Shown: positions 1 through 7,077, counted from the stretch's first letter. The stretch is 10,226 bases of DNA from Gammaproteobacteria bacterium (GCA_024638345.1 JAHEKL010000086.1:1-10226); one strand, 5' to 3'. Numbers and translations are program-made. The notes: generated by a model not told the origin, from the sequence alone.

Positions 1-280
1 CCAGACCCGCTCGTCCGAGGTCTTCGGGGGTCATGCAGATCCGAAACTCGACCTCTGCCTCGAACACCAGGAAGAAGGGCTCGGCCAAGCGGGGTACATC
101 CGAAGGGCTGTCCACGTTGACCACGAAGACGCCGCCGCGCTGTCCGTGTTGTTCGGAGAAATACGCGGCTTCAGGCTCGATGGCTTCCATGACCTCCTGG
201 ATCTTCTGACCGGCGGTGCCATCGCGTACCAGCGAATTGAATGGCTCCAAAGGGAGGTGGAAGTGCATGAGCATTCGCAT
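1..280 (-). CDS. Small DUF3303-like protein, 3' end cut off by the window edge
   Basis: The frame opens at ATG 280 and stays open for 93 codons to the left edge, so the C-terminus is missing. A clear Shine-Dalgarno (GAGGAG, 7 bases before the ATG) supports this start. The visible protein begins MRMLMHFHLP and contains PEAAYF near residue 38 and AEPFFLVFEAEVE near 70-80. This pattern matches, from memory, a widespread family of roughly 90-100 residue cytosolic alpha/beta proteins usually labelled DUF3303 or hypothetical; no biochemical role is established that I can cite. There is no signal peptide. It is the third gene of a same-strand run after the NHL protein and the amidase, but a 150-base gap with a stem-loop separates it from the amidase, so it may have its own promoter. 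The coding call is firm; the family name is moderate. Confidence 0.72.
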   Translation of the reverse strand, partial: MRMLMHFHLPLEPFNSLVRDGTAGQKIQEVMEAIEPEAAYFSEQHGQRGGVFVVNVDSPSDVPRLAEPFFLVFEAEVEFRICMTPEDLGRAGL

Positions 281-386
281 GACAGCTCTCCTCAGTTGTG
301 GGTGTGCAGTCTGCTCGAGCCACAAAGCCGAACGGACCGGCCGAGGCTGCTCCTCGACCGATCCGTATCGGAGTTCCCACGAGGGT

Positions 387-422
387 GAGGTCGCAGGCCC
401 CGGATGTCCTGGCGGCGACCTC
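387..422 (-). terminator. Stem-loop just after the amidase gene, no T-tract
   Basis: An 8-base perfect inverted repeat (GAGGTCGC at 387-394, GCGACCTC at 415-422) encloses a 20-base loop that can pair further (AGG 395-397 with CCT 408-410). On the minus strand it lies 8 bases after the amidase stop codon. There is no run of T after it, so it is not a textbook intrinsic terminator; it could be a factor-dependent terminator, an mRNA-stabilising hairpin or a processing site between the amidase and the DUF3303-like gene. Confidence 0.4.
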
Positions 423-430
423 GGCCCTGA

Positions 431-1216
431 CTACTCGGCTGCGATGGGCGGCCCCAAGAAGCGGGTGACACCCTCGAAGATTCCCTGTGCTGCCCGGGTG
501 GGCGCGTTCAACAAGATTTCGCGATCGGCCGGGCTCGTGAGGAACCCGGTCTCGATGATCACGCCTACCGTCAGCGGGTGGATGGCGTGGCGATAGCGGT
601 TGTAGCGAAACGCGTAGTATCCACGCATTCGGCGGGTGGCCACGGGCAGCAGTCGAATCCCAGTCGCTGCTCCATACGCATCGGAGAGTGCCGCGGCCAG
701 CTCCGACGCCCGGCGGGTCGCATCCCTCCGGGGAGAGCCCACGCGGTACCCTCGAACCGAGGGGTCGTTGTTGCCGTCGGCATGGATAGCCACGAAGGCG
801 TCGGCCCGGTAACCGGGCGGCACCGTGGCGGGGAGGATATCGACTTCATATCCTGCCTCCTCGAGAAGCAACCCGGCCAGCTCCGCGATCTCCAGATTCA
901 CCTCCCACTCGTACTTCCCCCCCCCACGGGTCCCACCGTTTCGGCGAAGCCCGGAGAGTTCGTCCGGAGCTTCGCCCGCCCGCCAGTGGCCCGCTTGCAG
1001 CGCCACGAGCGGAGCCCGTCGCGGCGCAGGAGACACTCGCGCGGGCAGGTCGGAAGCGGTCGCTGGGACGGGCATTGCTTCGGTGGGCGGCATCACCTCG
1101 ATCGGGGTGACGCCGAAGGCGGCCGACGCCAATTCCGGCGTGCCTCGTGCGTGAAGGTTGAATCCTGCCAGTACGAGCGCAGTCAACCCGACGGAGAGGT
1201 AGGCGGTACGCTTCAT
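431..1216 (-). CDS. Secreted N-acetylmuramoyl-L-alanine amidase (Amidase_3)
   Basis: This 261-residue protein should hydrolyse the amide bond between N-acetylmuramic acid and the stem peptide of peptidoglycan, in the periplasm. Residues 5-25 form an N-terminal hydrophobic signal segment without a lipobox Cys. A proline-rich linker (about 36-68) precedes a compact zinc amidase domain (70-258). Candidate metal ligands are H77 in QAGHW, E104 in KYEWEVNLEIA and H145 in VAIHADG; E222 in IIETGFLTSPADREIL is the family's catalytic Glu. No AMIN, LysM or SPOR targeting domain is seen, so how it reaches the septum or wall is unclear. It starts 29 bases after the NHL gene's stop, suggesting co-transcription, though its own Shine-Dalgarno is weak. 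A run of nine G in the coding strand encodes the Gly stretch at 98-100, just before E104. Family assignment is confident; no specific Ami name is justified. Confidence 0.9.
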   Translation of the reverse strand: MKRTAYLSVGLTALVLAGFNLHARGTPELASAAFGVTPIEVMPPTEAMPVPATASDLPARVSPAPRRAPLVALQAGHWRAGEAPDELSGLRRNGGTRGGGKYEWEVNLEIAELAGLLLEEAGYEVDILPATVPPGYRADAFVAIHADGNNDPSVRGYRVGSPRRDATRRASELAAALSDAYGAATGIRLLPVATRRMRGYYAFRYNRYRHAIHPLTVGVIIETGFLTSPADREILLNAPTRAAQGIFEGVTRFLGPPIAAE

Positions 1217-1245
1217 AGCTCGGGTGCCCGAATGGGTCTCGACCT

Positions 1246-2295
1246 CTATCGGTCGTCGCGGATGAATCCGCCGGGCAGGATGTGCTTCACGAGCTGCTGC
1301 GGGCCCACCTCAGCCCCGTACAGGTTGCCCTCGTTGTCCACGGCGATGCCCTCGGCAGCGCTGGTTCCCGAGTTGTCCTGATCCGGCTCTGGATCCGGGA
1401 TGAAGGCGATCGTCATGAAGTCGTCGAGACCGATCACGCGGATCCCGCGTCTGAATCCTGGATTTCGGGCGACGTTGGACTCGGAATCCGCCACGTAGAG
1501 ACGGTCGAATTCGTCGATGGTGATTCCACTCGCCCTTCCGACGTGATACATGTCACGCACGAAAGTCCCTTCCTGATCGAACACCTGGATGCGCCGATTG
1601 CTACGATCGCCTACGTAGAGGAGCCCCTGCGAATCCATCGCGAGGGCGTGTGGAGTGCGGAACTGACCAGGCTCGGAACCCGTCTCGCCCCACTCCATCA
1701 GGTATGTGCCGTCCGCCGAGAACTTCACGATGCGGTTGTTTCCGTCGGCCGGGTGACCGTCGGCGACGAAGACGCTGCCGTCCGGAGCCACGAGGACGTC
1801 GTTGGGCTGGTCGAAGGTGTCCCGGGTGCGTCCAGCGACACCGGCCGTACCGAGACGCATCAGCACCTGGCCGTCCGGGCTGAACTTCGTGATCTGATGA
1901 CCCTTGTTCCCTGCCTGGTTCCCACGGGCGTCGGCTACCCAGATGTTACCCTCGCCGTCCACGTCGATGCCGTGGGGCCATACGAACTGTCCCGCGCCGA
2001 ACTGCTTCAGGATGTTCCCGTCCTTGTCGAACTGGAAGACGATGTCGAGGTTGTCCATTCCCTCGCAGTCGTTCTGTCCGCAGCGATCGATGGCCCAGAT
2101 CGTCTCCCCGTCCGGAGAGACCTCGACGGCGCTCGTGGAACCCCAGGTCCGACCGTCCGGCAGCGGCGCCCAAACGCCTTCCACGGTGCGATACGGGTTC
2201 GGCGCGTGATTCTGCGCCAGACCTGGAGCCGCGGAAAGCGCGGTCCAGACAGCGGCCGCAAGCGCGACGAAAGCGATTCGGCAGGGACTCGACAT
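1246..2295 (-). CDS. Secreted NHL six-bladed beta-propeller protein, peptidyl-hydroxyglycine amidating lyase (PAL)-like
   Basis: This 349-residue protein has a signal peptide (residues 1-28, ending PGLAQ) and then NHL repeats: WPHGIDVDGEGNIWVAD (107-122), QPNDVLVAPDGSVFVADG (163-180), TPHALAMDSQGLLYVGDR (214-231), SGITIDEFDRLYVAD (256-270) and AAEGIAVDNEGNLYGAE (313-329). It resembles the PAL half of animal peptide-amidating enzyme. H108, H216 and R231 fit the positions of rat PAL His585, His690 and Arg706. The catalytic Tyr654 position is His181, and the third zinc His (786) position is Glu315. It may therefore be a lyase with altered chemistry, or a non-catalytic periplasmic propeller; many bacterial relatives are uncharacterised. 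C72 and C77 could form a disulfide. The frame stays open upstream to 2682, but that would overlap sdhC and lacks a ribosome site. ATG 2295 has GGAG 9 bases upstream and places the signal peptide at the N-terminus. It is the first gene of the left minus-strand run. Confidence 0.88.
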   Translation of the reverse strand: MSSPCRIAFVALAAAVWTALSAAPGLAQNHAPNPYRTVEGVWAPLPDGRTWGSTSAVEVSPDGETIWAIDRCGQNDCEGMDNLDIVFQFDKDGNILKQFGAGQFVWPHGIDVDGEGNIWVADARGNQAGNKGHQITKFSPDGQVLMRLGTAGVAGRTRDTFDQPNDVLVAPDGSVFVADGHPADGNNRIVKFSADGTYLMEWGETGSEPGQFRTPHALAMDSQGLLYVGDRSNRRIQVFDQEGTFVRDMYHVGRASGITIDEFDRLYVADSESNVARNPGFRRGIRVIGLDDFMTIAFIPDPEPDQDNSGTSAAEGIAVDNEGNLYGAEVGPQQLVKHILPGGFIRDDR

Positions 2296-2304
2296 CTTGG
2301 AACT

Positions 2305-2308
2305 CTCC
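2305..2308 (-). promoter_or_regulatory. Shine-Dalgarno site fixing the NHL gene start at 2295
   Basis: On the minus strand GGAG lies 9 bases before ATG 2295. It overlaps a second in-frame ATG at 2310, which has no good site of its own. This supports the start that gives MSSPCRI followed by a hydrophobic signal segment. Confidence 0.65.
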
Positions 2309-2413
2309 ATCGGTGATGAGCTGGAATCTCTCGGGTGACGCATGGCCCTCGCAACGGGGCGGGCACCCACATTCGTTAACCAAGATGCTTGCCGCCGCAA
2401 GAGGCTGCAAGAA

Positions 2414-2450
2414 GGGAGCCGCAAGCTCCCGGAGTGAGCGCTCCCGGAGT
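2414..2450. repeat. Hairpin plus 11-bp direct repeat in the sdh upstream region
   Basis: GGGAGC (2414-2419) pairs with GCTCCC (2425-2430) across a 5-base loop. GCTCCCGGAGT occurs at 2425-2435 and again at 2440-2450, a 15-base period. This could be an operator for a dimeric regulator, or chance in GC-rich DNA; no known regulator motif was recognised. Confidence 0.45.
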
Positions 2451-2593
2451 CCTGAAAAGCCAACGCGTTCCCCGACCCCTGGACCCCCCCTCCCGGCTCC
2501 TGTATTGTTTTGGCCGACTCATGAAGGGGGCTGGGAATCCGAGAGGTCCGAACCACCTTCACCCCCGAGCCGGGGGAGTGGCGAACCTCGAAC

Positions 2594-2599
2594 GGAGGG
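2594..2599 (+). promoter_or_regulatory. Strong Shine-Dalgarno for the GTG start of sdhC
   Basis: GGAGGG lies 6 bases before GTG 2606. This ideal spacing fixes a non-ATG start for the first gene of the sdh operon. Confidence 0.8.
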
Positions 2600-2605
2600 C
2601 TAGCC

Positions 2606-3409
2606 GTGCCCAACGTGGCATCACCTCTTCCTCGCGTCCGTTCGTTCGGCGAGACGACGAGATCGGACACGTGGTGGGTCAAGCCTCTCGCGGTATTCCT
2701 GGGTCTGTCGGCGTTCGTCGTCTACAGCACCTGGGCCGCGTTTCAGGGAGACTTCTACACCTTCGGTCCCTATCTCTCGCCGATGTACTCCCCCGAGCTC
2801 TTCGGTGACACCCCGCACGCGGTGTTCGGTCCCCAGCCTGGATGGTGGCCCGGTTGGCTCCCCTGGTCTCCGGCATTCCTGATCCTCTGGGCCCCGGCCG
2901 GATTTCGGCTGACCTGCTACTACTACCGGGGTGCGTACTACAAAGCGTTCTGGGCCGACCCACCCTCCTGTGCGGTCGGGGAGCCAAGGAAGGGGTACCT
3001 CGGGGAGCGCTCCTTTCCGCTGATTCTTCAGAACGTCCATCGATACTTCCTGTATCTGGCGTTGGTGTTCATCGTGATCCTCTCCTACGACGCATGGAAA
3101 GGATTCTGGTTCGAAGACGCCGCCTCCGGCGCCAGCTTCGGTGTCGGACTCGGGAGTCTGGTGCTCCTGCTCAACGTGATCCTCCTGGGCGCTTATACGC
3201 TCGGATGCCATTCGCTGCGACATCTGGTCGGCGGACGGCTCACTCAGATCTCGAAGAAGCCGGTGCAAGCGACCTCGTATCGATGCGTCTCCTGTCTGAA
3301 CCGACGCCACATGATGTGGGCGTGGTTCAGCCTTTTCTGGGTCGGCTTCACGGACTTCTACGTGCGAATGTGTGCAATGGGAGTCTGGACGGACCTGAGG
3401 CTCTTCTGA
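2606..3409 (+). CDS. sdhC: Succinate dehydrogenase membrane anchor, Sdh1-type SdhC
   Basis: This 267-residue integral membrane protein has about five hydrophobic spans (roughly 26-46, 86-104, 146-163, 180-200, 236-256). It anchors complex II and should carry electrons from the iron-sulfur subunit to quinone. Hallmarks shared, from memory, with actinobacterial Sdh1 anchors are FRLTCYYYRGAYYKAFW (100-116), the SCAVGEP segment (121-127) and FPLILQNVHRYF (137-148). In mycobacterial Sdh1 this subunit is reported to hold a membrane-embedded Rieske-type [2Fe-2S] cluster rather than heme. Candidate metal residues here are C201, H202 and H206 in LGCHSLRH, C227, C230 and H235 in YRCVSCLNRRH, and H145. 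Which are the real ligands cannot be decided without an alignment. The protein is unlike the short SdhC/SdhD pairs of E. coli. Its TGA stop overlaps the sdhA ATG by one base. The GTG start is supported by a strong Shine-Dalgarno. Confidence 0.88.
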   Translation: MPNVASPLPRVRSFGETTRSDTWWVKPLAVFLGLSAFVVYSTWAAFQGDFYTFGPYLSPMYSPELFGDTPHAVFGPQPGWWPGWLPWSPAFLILWAPAGFRLTCYYYRGAYYKAFWADPPSCAVGEPRKGYLGERSFPLILQNVHRYFLYLALVFIVILSYDAWKGFWFEDAASGASFGVGLGSLVLLLNVILLGAYTLGCHSLRHLVGGRLTQISKKPVQATSYRCVSCLNRRHMMWAWFSLFWVGFTDFYVRMCAMGVWTDLRLF

Positions 3410-5226
3410 TGCCGGAATTCCCGACGCATGAATACGACGTGCTGATCATCGGCGCGGGAGGGGCGGGGCTCAGGGCTGCCGTCGAGGCGGCTGGCCAGGG
3501 GGTGACCGTCGGGGTCATCTGCAAATCACTGCTGGGCAAGGCCCACACGGTGATGGCAGAGGGAGGGGCCGCGGCCGCGCTCGCCAATGTGGACGAACGC
3601 GACGGGTGGCGGGTGCACTTCGCCGACACGATGCGGGGGGGGCAATACCTGAGCAACTGGAAGATGGCCGAGATCCACGCCAAGGAGGCTCCCGATCGGA
3701 TTCGTGAGCTCGAGGCATGGGGGGCACTCTTCGATCGGACCGAGGACGGCCGGATCCTGCAGCGCAACTTCGGAGGTCACGCCTATCCGCGGCTGGCTCA
3801 CGTCGGAGACCGAACCGGACTGGAGATGATTCGCGCCCTCCAGGATCACGGTGTGCATCAAGGCATCGACTTCCAGATGGAGTGCACCGTGACACGGCTC
3901 CTGCTGGCCGGTGGCCGGGTCGTGGGGGCCTTCGCCTACGACCGCGATCGGGGCCGGTTCAGGGTCTTCCATGCGAAGGCGGTCGTGGTTGCGACGGGTG
4001 GCCTCGGTAAGGCGTTTCGGATTACGTCGAACTCGTGGGAGGGCACTGGTGACGGGCACGCCCTGGCATACGAAGCGGGGGCCGAGCTCTTGGACATGGA
4101 GTTCGTGCAGTTCCACCCCACTGGCATGGTGTGGCCGCCATCCGTTCGGGGCATACTCGTGACGGAAGGAGTTCGAGGCGAGGGTGGGGTGTTGCGGAAC
4201 AGCGAGGGCGAGCGATTCATGTTCGACAACGTGCCCGAGCTATACAAGAGCCAGACCGCGGACACCGAAGAGGAAGGGTGGCGCTACTGCACCGGCGATC
4301 CGAACGCTCGTCGTCCTCCGGAGCTCCTGACACGGGACCACGTGGCGCGGAGCATCTTGAAAGAGGTCGAGGAAGGTCGTGGGAGCCCTCACGGCGGGGC
4401 CTTTCTGGACATTGCGTGGCTGCGGGAGAAGATCCCCAACCACGCCGACCATATCAAACGCAAGCTTCCAAGCATGTATCATCAGTTCAAGCAGCTCGCC
4501 GACCTCGACATCACAGAGGAGCCGATGGAAGTCGGACCCACGACCCATTATGCGATGGGTGGTGTCCGGGTGGACGCCGAGACCCAGATGTCGGTCGTCC
4601 CGGGGCTCTTCGCGGCGGGGGAGTGCGCGGCGGGGCTCCACGGGGCGAATCGGCTAGGTGGCAACTCGCTCTCCGATCTGCTGGTCTTCGGAATGCGTGC
4701 GGGTGAACACGCCGCTCGGTTCGCGAGAGAGAACGGACTGGAGGGATTGGACGACGCGGCTGTGGCGGGGGCGGCCGAGGCGGCTCTCGCGCCCTTCGAA
4801 GGAGACCAGACCGCCGGAGAGAACCCCTACCAGATCCAATACGATCTTCAGGACATCATGCAGGATAGGGTAGGGATCATTCGGGATGGGTCCAAACTCG
4901 AGTCCGCTCTGGAGGGGATCGCGCAGCTTCGGGCCCGAGCTAAGGCCGCCTCCGCCCCGGGTAGCCGCGAGTACAACTCCGGTTGGCACACTGCGCTCGA
5001 TCTGGGACACCTCCTGACCGTGGCTGAGGCCATCGCCCGCGCCGCGCTGGAGAGGGAAGAGAGCCGAGGTGCACAGACGCGTGACGACTTCCCCGACAAG
5101 GATCCCGAGTGGGGCAAAGTGAATCTGGTGTTGACAAAGGGTGAGTCGGGGCAGATGGAGATCGAGCGAGTACCCATACCGCCGATCACGGAAGATCTCG
5201 CTCAGATCATAGAGGAGATGGGCTGA
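3409..5226 (+). CDS. sdhA: Succinate dehydrogenase flavoprotein subunit
   Basis: This 605-residue protein oxidises succinate to fumarate in the TCA cycle and passes electrons through FAD to SdhB, on the cytoplasmic face of the membrane. The Rossmann FAD motif is IIGAGGAGLRAA (13-24). H46 in KAHTVMAEGG is the expected covalent FAD attachment site. Active-site signatures include FHPTG (235-239), RGEGG (256-260), R314 in LTRDHVARSI, H380 in THYAMGG, E405 in AAGECA and R415 in HGANRLGGNSL. The C-terminal helical domain runs from about 470. Length is normal for SdhA. The frame is open far upstream through sdhC, but homology begins at MPEFPTHEYDVLIIG, and ATG 3409 overlaps the sdhC stop as TGATG, so the genes are translationally coupled. 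A run of eight G at 3635-3642 encodes R76-G78. Nothing essential is missing. Direction as dehydrogenase rather than fumarate reductase is inferred from the Sdh1 type. Confidence 0.95.
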   Translation: MPEFPTHEYDVLIIGAGGAGLRAAVEAAGQGVTVGVICKSLLGKAHTVMAEGGAAAALANVDERDGWRVHFADTMRGGQYLSNWKMAEIHAKEAPDRIRELEAWGALFDRTEDGRILQRNFGGHAYPRLAHVGDRTGLEMIRALQDHGVHQGIDFQMECTVTRLLLAGGRVVGAFAYDRDRGRFRVFHAKAVVVATGGLGKAFRITSNSWEGTGDGHALAYEAGAELLDMEFVQFHPTGMVWPPSVRGILVTEGVRGEGGVLRNSEGERFMFDNVPELYKSQTADTEEEGWRYCTGDPNARRPPELLTRDHVARSILKEVEEGRGSPHGGAFLDIAWLREKIPNHADHIKRKLPSMYHQFKQLADLDITEEPMEVGPTTHYAMGGVRVDAETQMSVVPGLFAAGECAAGLHGANRLGGNSLSDLLVFGMRAGEHAARFARENGLEGLDDAAVAGAAEAALAPFEGDQTAGENPYQIQYDLQDIMQDRVGIIRDGSKLESALEGIAQLRARAKAASAPGSREYNSGWHTALDLGHLLTVAEAIARAALEREESRGAQTRDDFPDKDPEWGKVNLVLTKGESGQMEIERVPIPPITEDLAQIIEEMG

Positions 5227-5984
5227 TGGCCACGAACACCTTCAAGATCTGGCGAGGTGATGCCGAAGGTGGCGCCCTCCAGGACTACTCCACGGAAGTG
5301 ACCGAGGGCATGGTGGTCCTAGATGCGGTTCACCAGATCCAGGCCGAGCAAGCTCCGGATCTGGCCGTCAGGTGGAACTGTAAGGCGGGCAAGTGCGGCT
5401 CTTGCTCCGCCGAGGTCAACGGCATGCCACGACTCATGTGCATGACGAGGCTGAACTCACTTCCCATGGACGAACCGGTCTCGATCGAGCCGATGAGAGC
5501 CTTCCCCCCGGTGAAGGATCTCGTCACCGACGTCTCATGGAACTACAAGGTCAAGAAGACGATTCGGCCGTTCAAGCCGCGGGCCCCGGACGCAGAGGAC
5601 GGGACGTGGAGGATGGACCAGGCGGACGTCGATCGGGTGATGGAATTCCGCAAGTGCATCGAGTGCTACCTCTGTCAGGACGTATGCCACGTGCTTCGCG
5701 AGCACCACAAGCACGAAGAGTTCGTGGGTCCTCGCTTCTTCGTGTATGCGGCGGCGCTGGAGATGCATCCCCTCGACGAGGAGACTCGGTCCAAGGAGCT
5801 CTGGGAGGAGGGTGGGATCGGTTACTGCAACATCACCAAGTGTTGCACGAACGTCTGCCCTGAGAATATCACAATCACCGACAACGCGATCATCCCCCTG
5901 AAGGAACGCGTCGTCGATCAGGTCTTCGATCCGGTCTCCCGTGCCTTTCGCGTTCTCTCGGGGCGCAAGGGAAAGGCCCCCTGA
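5226..5984 (+). CDS. sdhB: Succinate dehydrogenase iron-sulfur subunit
   Basis: This 252-residue protein relays electrons from SdhA to the membrane anchor. The N-terminal ferredoxin-like domain carries the [2Fe-2S] ligands C52, C57, C60 and C72 (NCKAGKCGSC, then MC). The C-terminal domain holds CIECYLCQDVCHV (C144, C147, C150, C154) and CNITKCCTNVCPENI (C201, C207, C211), the spacing expected for [4Fe-4S] and [3Fe-4S] centres. His follows C154 where E. coli SdhB has Pro; this CxxCxxCxxxCHV form is, from memory, usual in mycobacterial Sdh1 SdhB, which agrees with the anchor type. The ATG overlaps the sdhA TGA by one base. The gene ends 13 bases from the convergent Ig-like gene. A 5-bp GGGGC/GCCCC pairing lies just inside its end, but no real terminator is visible. 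Confidence 0.95.
   Translation: MATNTFKIWRGDAEGGALQDYSTEVTEGMVVLDAVHQIQAEQAPDLAVRWNCKAGKCGSCSAEVNGMPRLMCMTRLNSLPMDEPVSIEPMRAFPPVKDLVTDVSWNYKVKKTIRPFKPRAPDAEDGTWRMDQADVDRVMEFRKCIECYLCQDVCHVLREHHKHEEFVGPRFFVYAAALEMHPLDEETRSKELWEEGGIGYCNITKCCTNVCPENITITDNAIIPLKERVVDQVFDPVSRAFRVLSGRKGKAP
5960..5980. terminator. Weak candidate hairpin at the sdhB / Ig-like gene convergence
   Basis: GGGGC (5960-5964) can pair with GCCCC (5976-5980) across an 11-base loop, just before the sdhB stop. A second weak pair, CGGCC (5994-5998) with GGCCG (6011-6015), spans the neighbouring stop codon. Neither has a T-tract. They are the only visible candidates for ending the two convergent transcripts. Confidence 0.25.
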
Positions 5985-5997
5985 GGAAATGCGCGGC

Positions 5998-7068
5998 CTA
6001 AGGAAGCAGCGGCCGGACGTGGACGGTGACCTCCTCGTCCGCGTAGAGCGCTCCGTCGTCCGCCCGACCTCTCAGCACGTAGGTCCCCGGCTCATCGAAA
6101 GTCACGTTGACGATCCAACGTCCGTCCTCGGGGACCGAGGGGGCTTCCCAGTAGGGTGACCAAGGGGAATTGTGCCAGGCCCGGCTGTCCTCCCACGGCT
6201 CGATCTGGATGGGGTCGAACGAAGCGACGTTCTCCCCTCGATAGACGAACCAGGTGAAGTGGAGCCCCACGGCCTTGTTGACCGTGACCCGGTTCGGCTC
6301 GTTCAGCCATCGTCGAAGCGCCCTGATCTCTGGGCTGAGTTCCTCCTCGTCCTCCTCTGCCGAGTCGGTGTCCTCGTCGTCGGGTGAATCCGAATCGGGC
6401 TCGTCGGTCCCCTCGGCGCTGTCGCCCTCCGCCTCGGCCGCTTCGCGGGCTCGTGAGATCCGCTGCTCTCGAGTGAGGGGTAGGCCGTCGTCGACGAGCT
6501 TGGCGATTAGAGTGACCGGTCTTCCGACCTGTGCATCGATCACCCGATCGGTCTCGAGCTCGACGGTCGGGGGGGTGTTGGAGCGGGTCTCGGGGTCACT
6601 TCGTCCGGCTCCGAGGGCTCCCGTCTCCGAGGCGATCACCATGTTGTCGACGAGGAGGTCCTGCCGAAGGGTGGCGTAGGCCCTTCGCTCCTCTCCGCGA
6701 CTCCTGATCGTCCAAACCAACTCCTGATCACCGAAATCGGCTGGGACCCGGACCTTGAAGATGAACCGGTTCCTTCGAGGCAGAAAATGCGTAGGCTGGC
6801 CTCGATCCTCGAGACCCGGCGAGAAGTGGTTATCAGGCCCGATGGGGATGTCCAGCTCCTCCTCCCAGTTTCGGTTCATGTAGCCGAAGAGGAGGTTGAA
6901 CGAACCGTCGGGATTGACCTCGAAGCCCTCGTACGCTGGAGATACGGACTGACCCTGTGAGTAGCTCAGTTGGGCATGTCCGGCTTCCGCGAGGAGCAAC
7001 AGGGCTCCAGCGAGGATCGGGCCGAGGAGCAGTCTCCTCGGCCCGGGGGGTGAGAGTAGATCGATCAT
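5998..7068 (-). CDS. Secreted protein with C-terminal Ig-like domain and acidic insert, function unknown
   Basis: This 356-residue protein has a signal peptide (residues 11-32, ending GHAQ). Its N-terminal half includes FNLLFGYMNRNWEEELDIP (57-75), GQPTHFLPRRNRF (90-102) and LVWTIRSRG (117-125). The part from about 166 to 355 reads as an Ig/PKD-like beta-sandwich (PPTVELETD, VTLIAKLVDDG, then FDEPGTYVLRGRADDGALYADEEVTV). That sandwich is interrupted at about 200-245 by a low-complexity segment with well over half Asp/Glu. I recall the FGYMNRN...HFLPRR pattern from hypothetical proteins in marine Gemmatimonadota-like and acidobacterial genomes, but know no assigned function. It starts 9 bases after the copper monooxygenase stop and lacks an obvious Shine-Dalgarno, pointing to translational coupling and a shared task in the periplasm or at the cell surface. 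The acidic stretch may bind Ca2+ or another cation. Confidence 0.82.
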   Translation of the reverse strand: MIDLLSPPGPRRLLLGPILAGALLLLAEAGHAQLSYSQGQSVSPAYEGFEVNPDGSFNLLFGYMNRNWEEELDIPIGPDNHFSPGLEDRGQPTHFLPRRNRFIFKVRVPADFGDQELVWTIRSRGEERRAYATLRQDLLVDNMVIASETGALGAGRSDPETRSNTPPTVELETDRVIDAQVGRPVTLIAKLVDDGLPLTREQRISRAREAAEAEGDSAEGTDEPDSDSPDDEDTDSAEEDEEELSPEIRALRRWLNEPNRVTVNKAVGLHFTWFVYRGENVASFDPIQIEPWEDSRAWHNSPWSPYWEAPSVPEDGRWIVNVTFDEPGTYVLRGRADDGALYADEEVTVHVRPLLP

Positions 7069-7077
7069 TGGGCTTGT

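Larger units (their letters stand above)
2296..2605. promoter_or_regulatory. Divergent intergenic region between the NHL gene and sdhC
   Basis: This 310-base gap must hold the promoters of both the left minus-strand run and the sdhCAB operon. I see no convincing -35/-10 pair. The best weak candidate for sdh is CTGGAC near 2480 with TATTGT 18 bases on, only partly matching consensus. The middle (2388-2450) is dense in short repeats: GCAAG three times (2397, 2407, 2421), a 5-bp hairpin at 2388-2401, a 6-bp hairpin at 2414-2430 and an 11-bp direct repeat. A run of seven C lies near 2485. Open frames here lack coding character and ribosome sites, so no gene is called. Confidence 0.6.

Noticed and set aside
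578..1381. Plus-strand open frame (267 codons) opposite the amidase gene
   Set aside because: Amidase_3 catalytic residues are all on the minus strand; the plus product has no family features.
1282..2316. Plus-strand open frame (344 codons) opposite the NHL gene
   Set aside because: It is antisense to a gene with clear NHL repeats and a signal peptide; no domain or ribosome site was seen.
2425..2450. Direct repeats considered as a CRISPR or integration site
   Set aside because: There are only two 11-bp copies, no spacers of regular length, no cas, integrase or tRNA gene nearby.
2313..2603. Possible small plus-strand gene in the sdh upstream region
   Set aside because: Its product is Ser/Pro/Gly-rich low complexity with no ribosome site, and it spans the repeat cluster and probable promoters.
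2296..2682. N-terminal extension of the NHL protein
   Set aside because: It would overlap the sdhC start, place 129 residues before a clear signal peptide and lacks a ribosome site; ATG 2295 has GGAG at good spacing.
2842..3408. Upstream extension of the sdhA frame through sdhC
   Set aside because: The extra 189 residues are an Arg-rich shadow of sdhC; SdhA homology begins at ATG 3409, which overlaps the sdhC stop.
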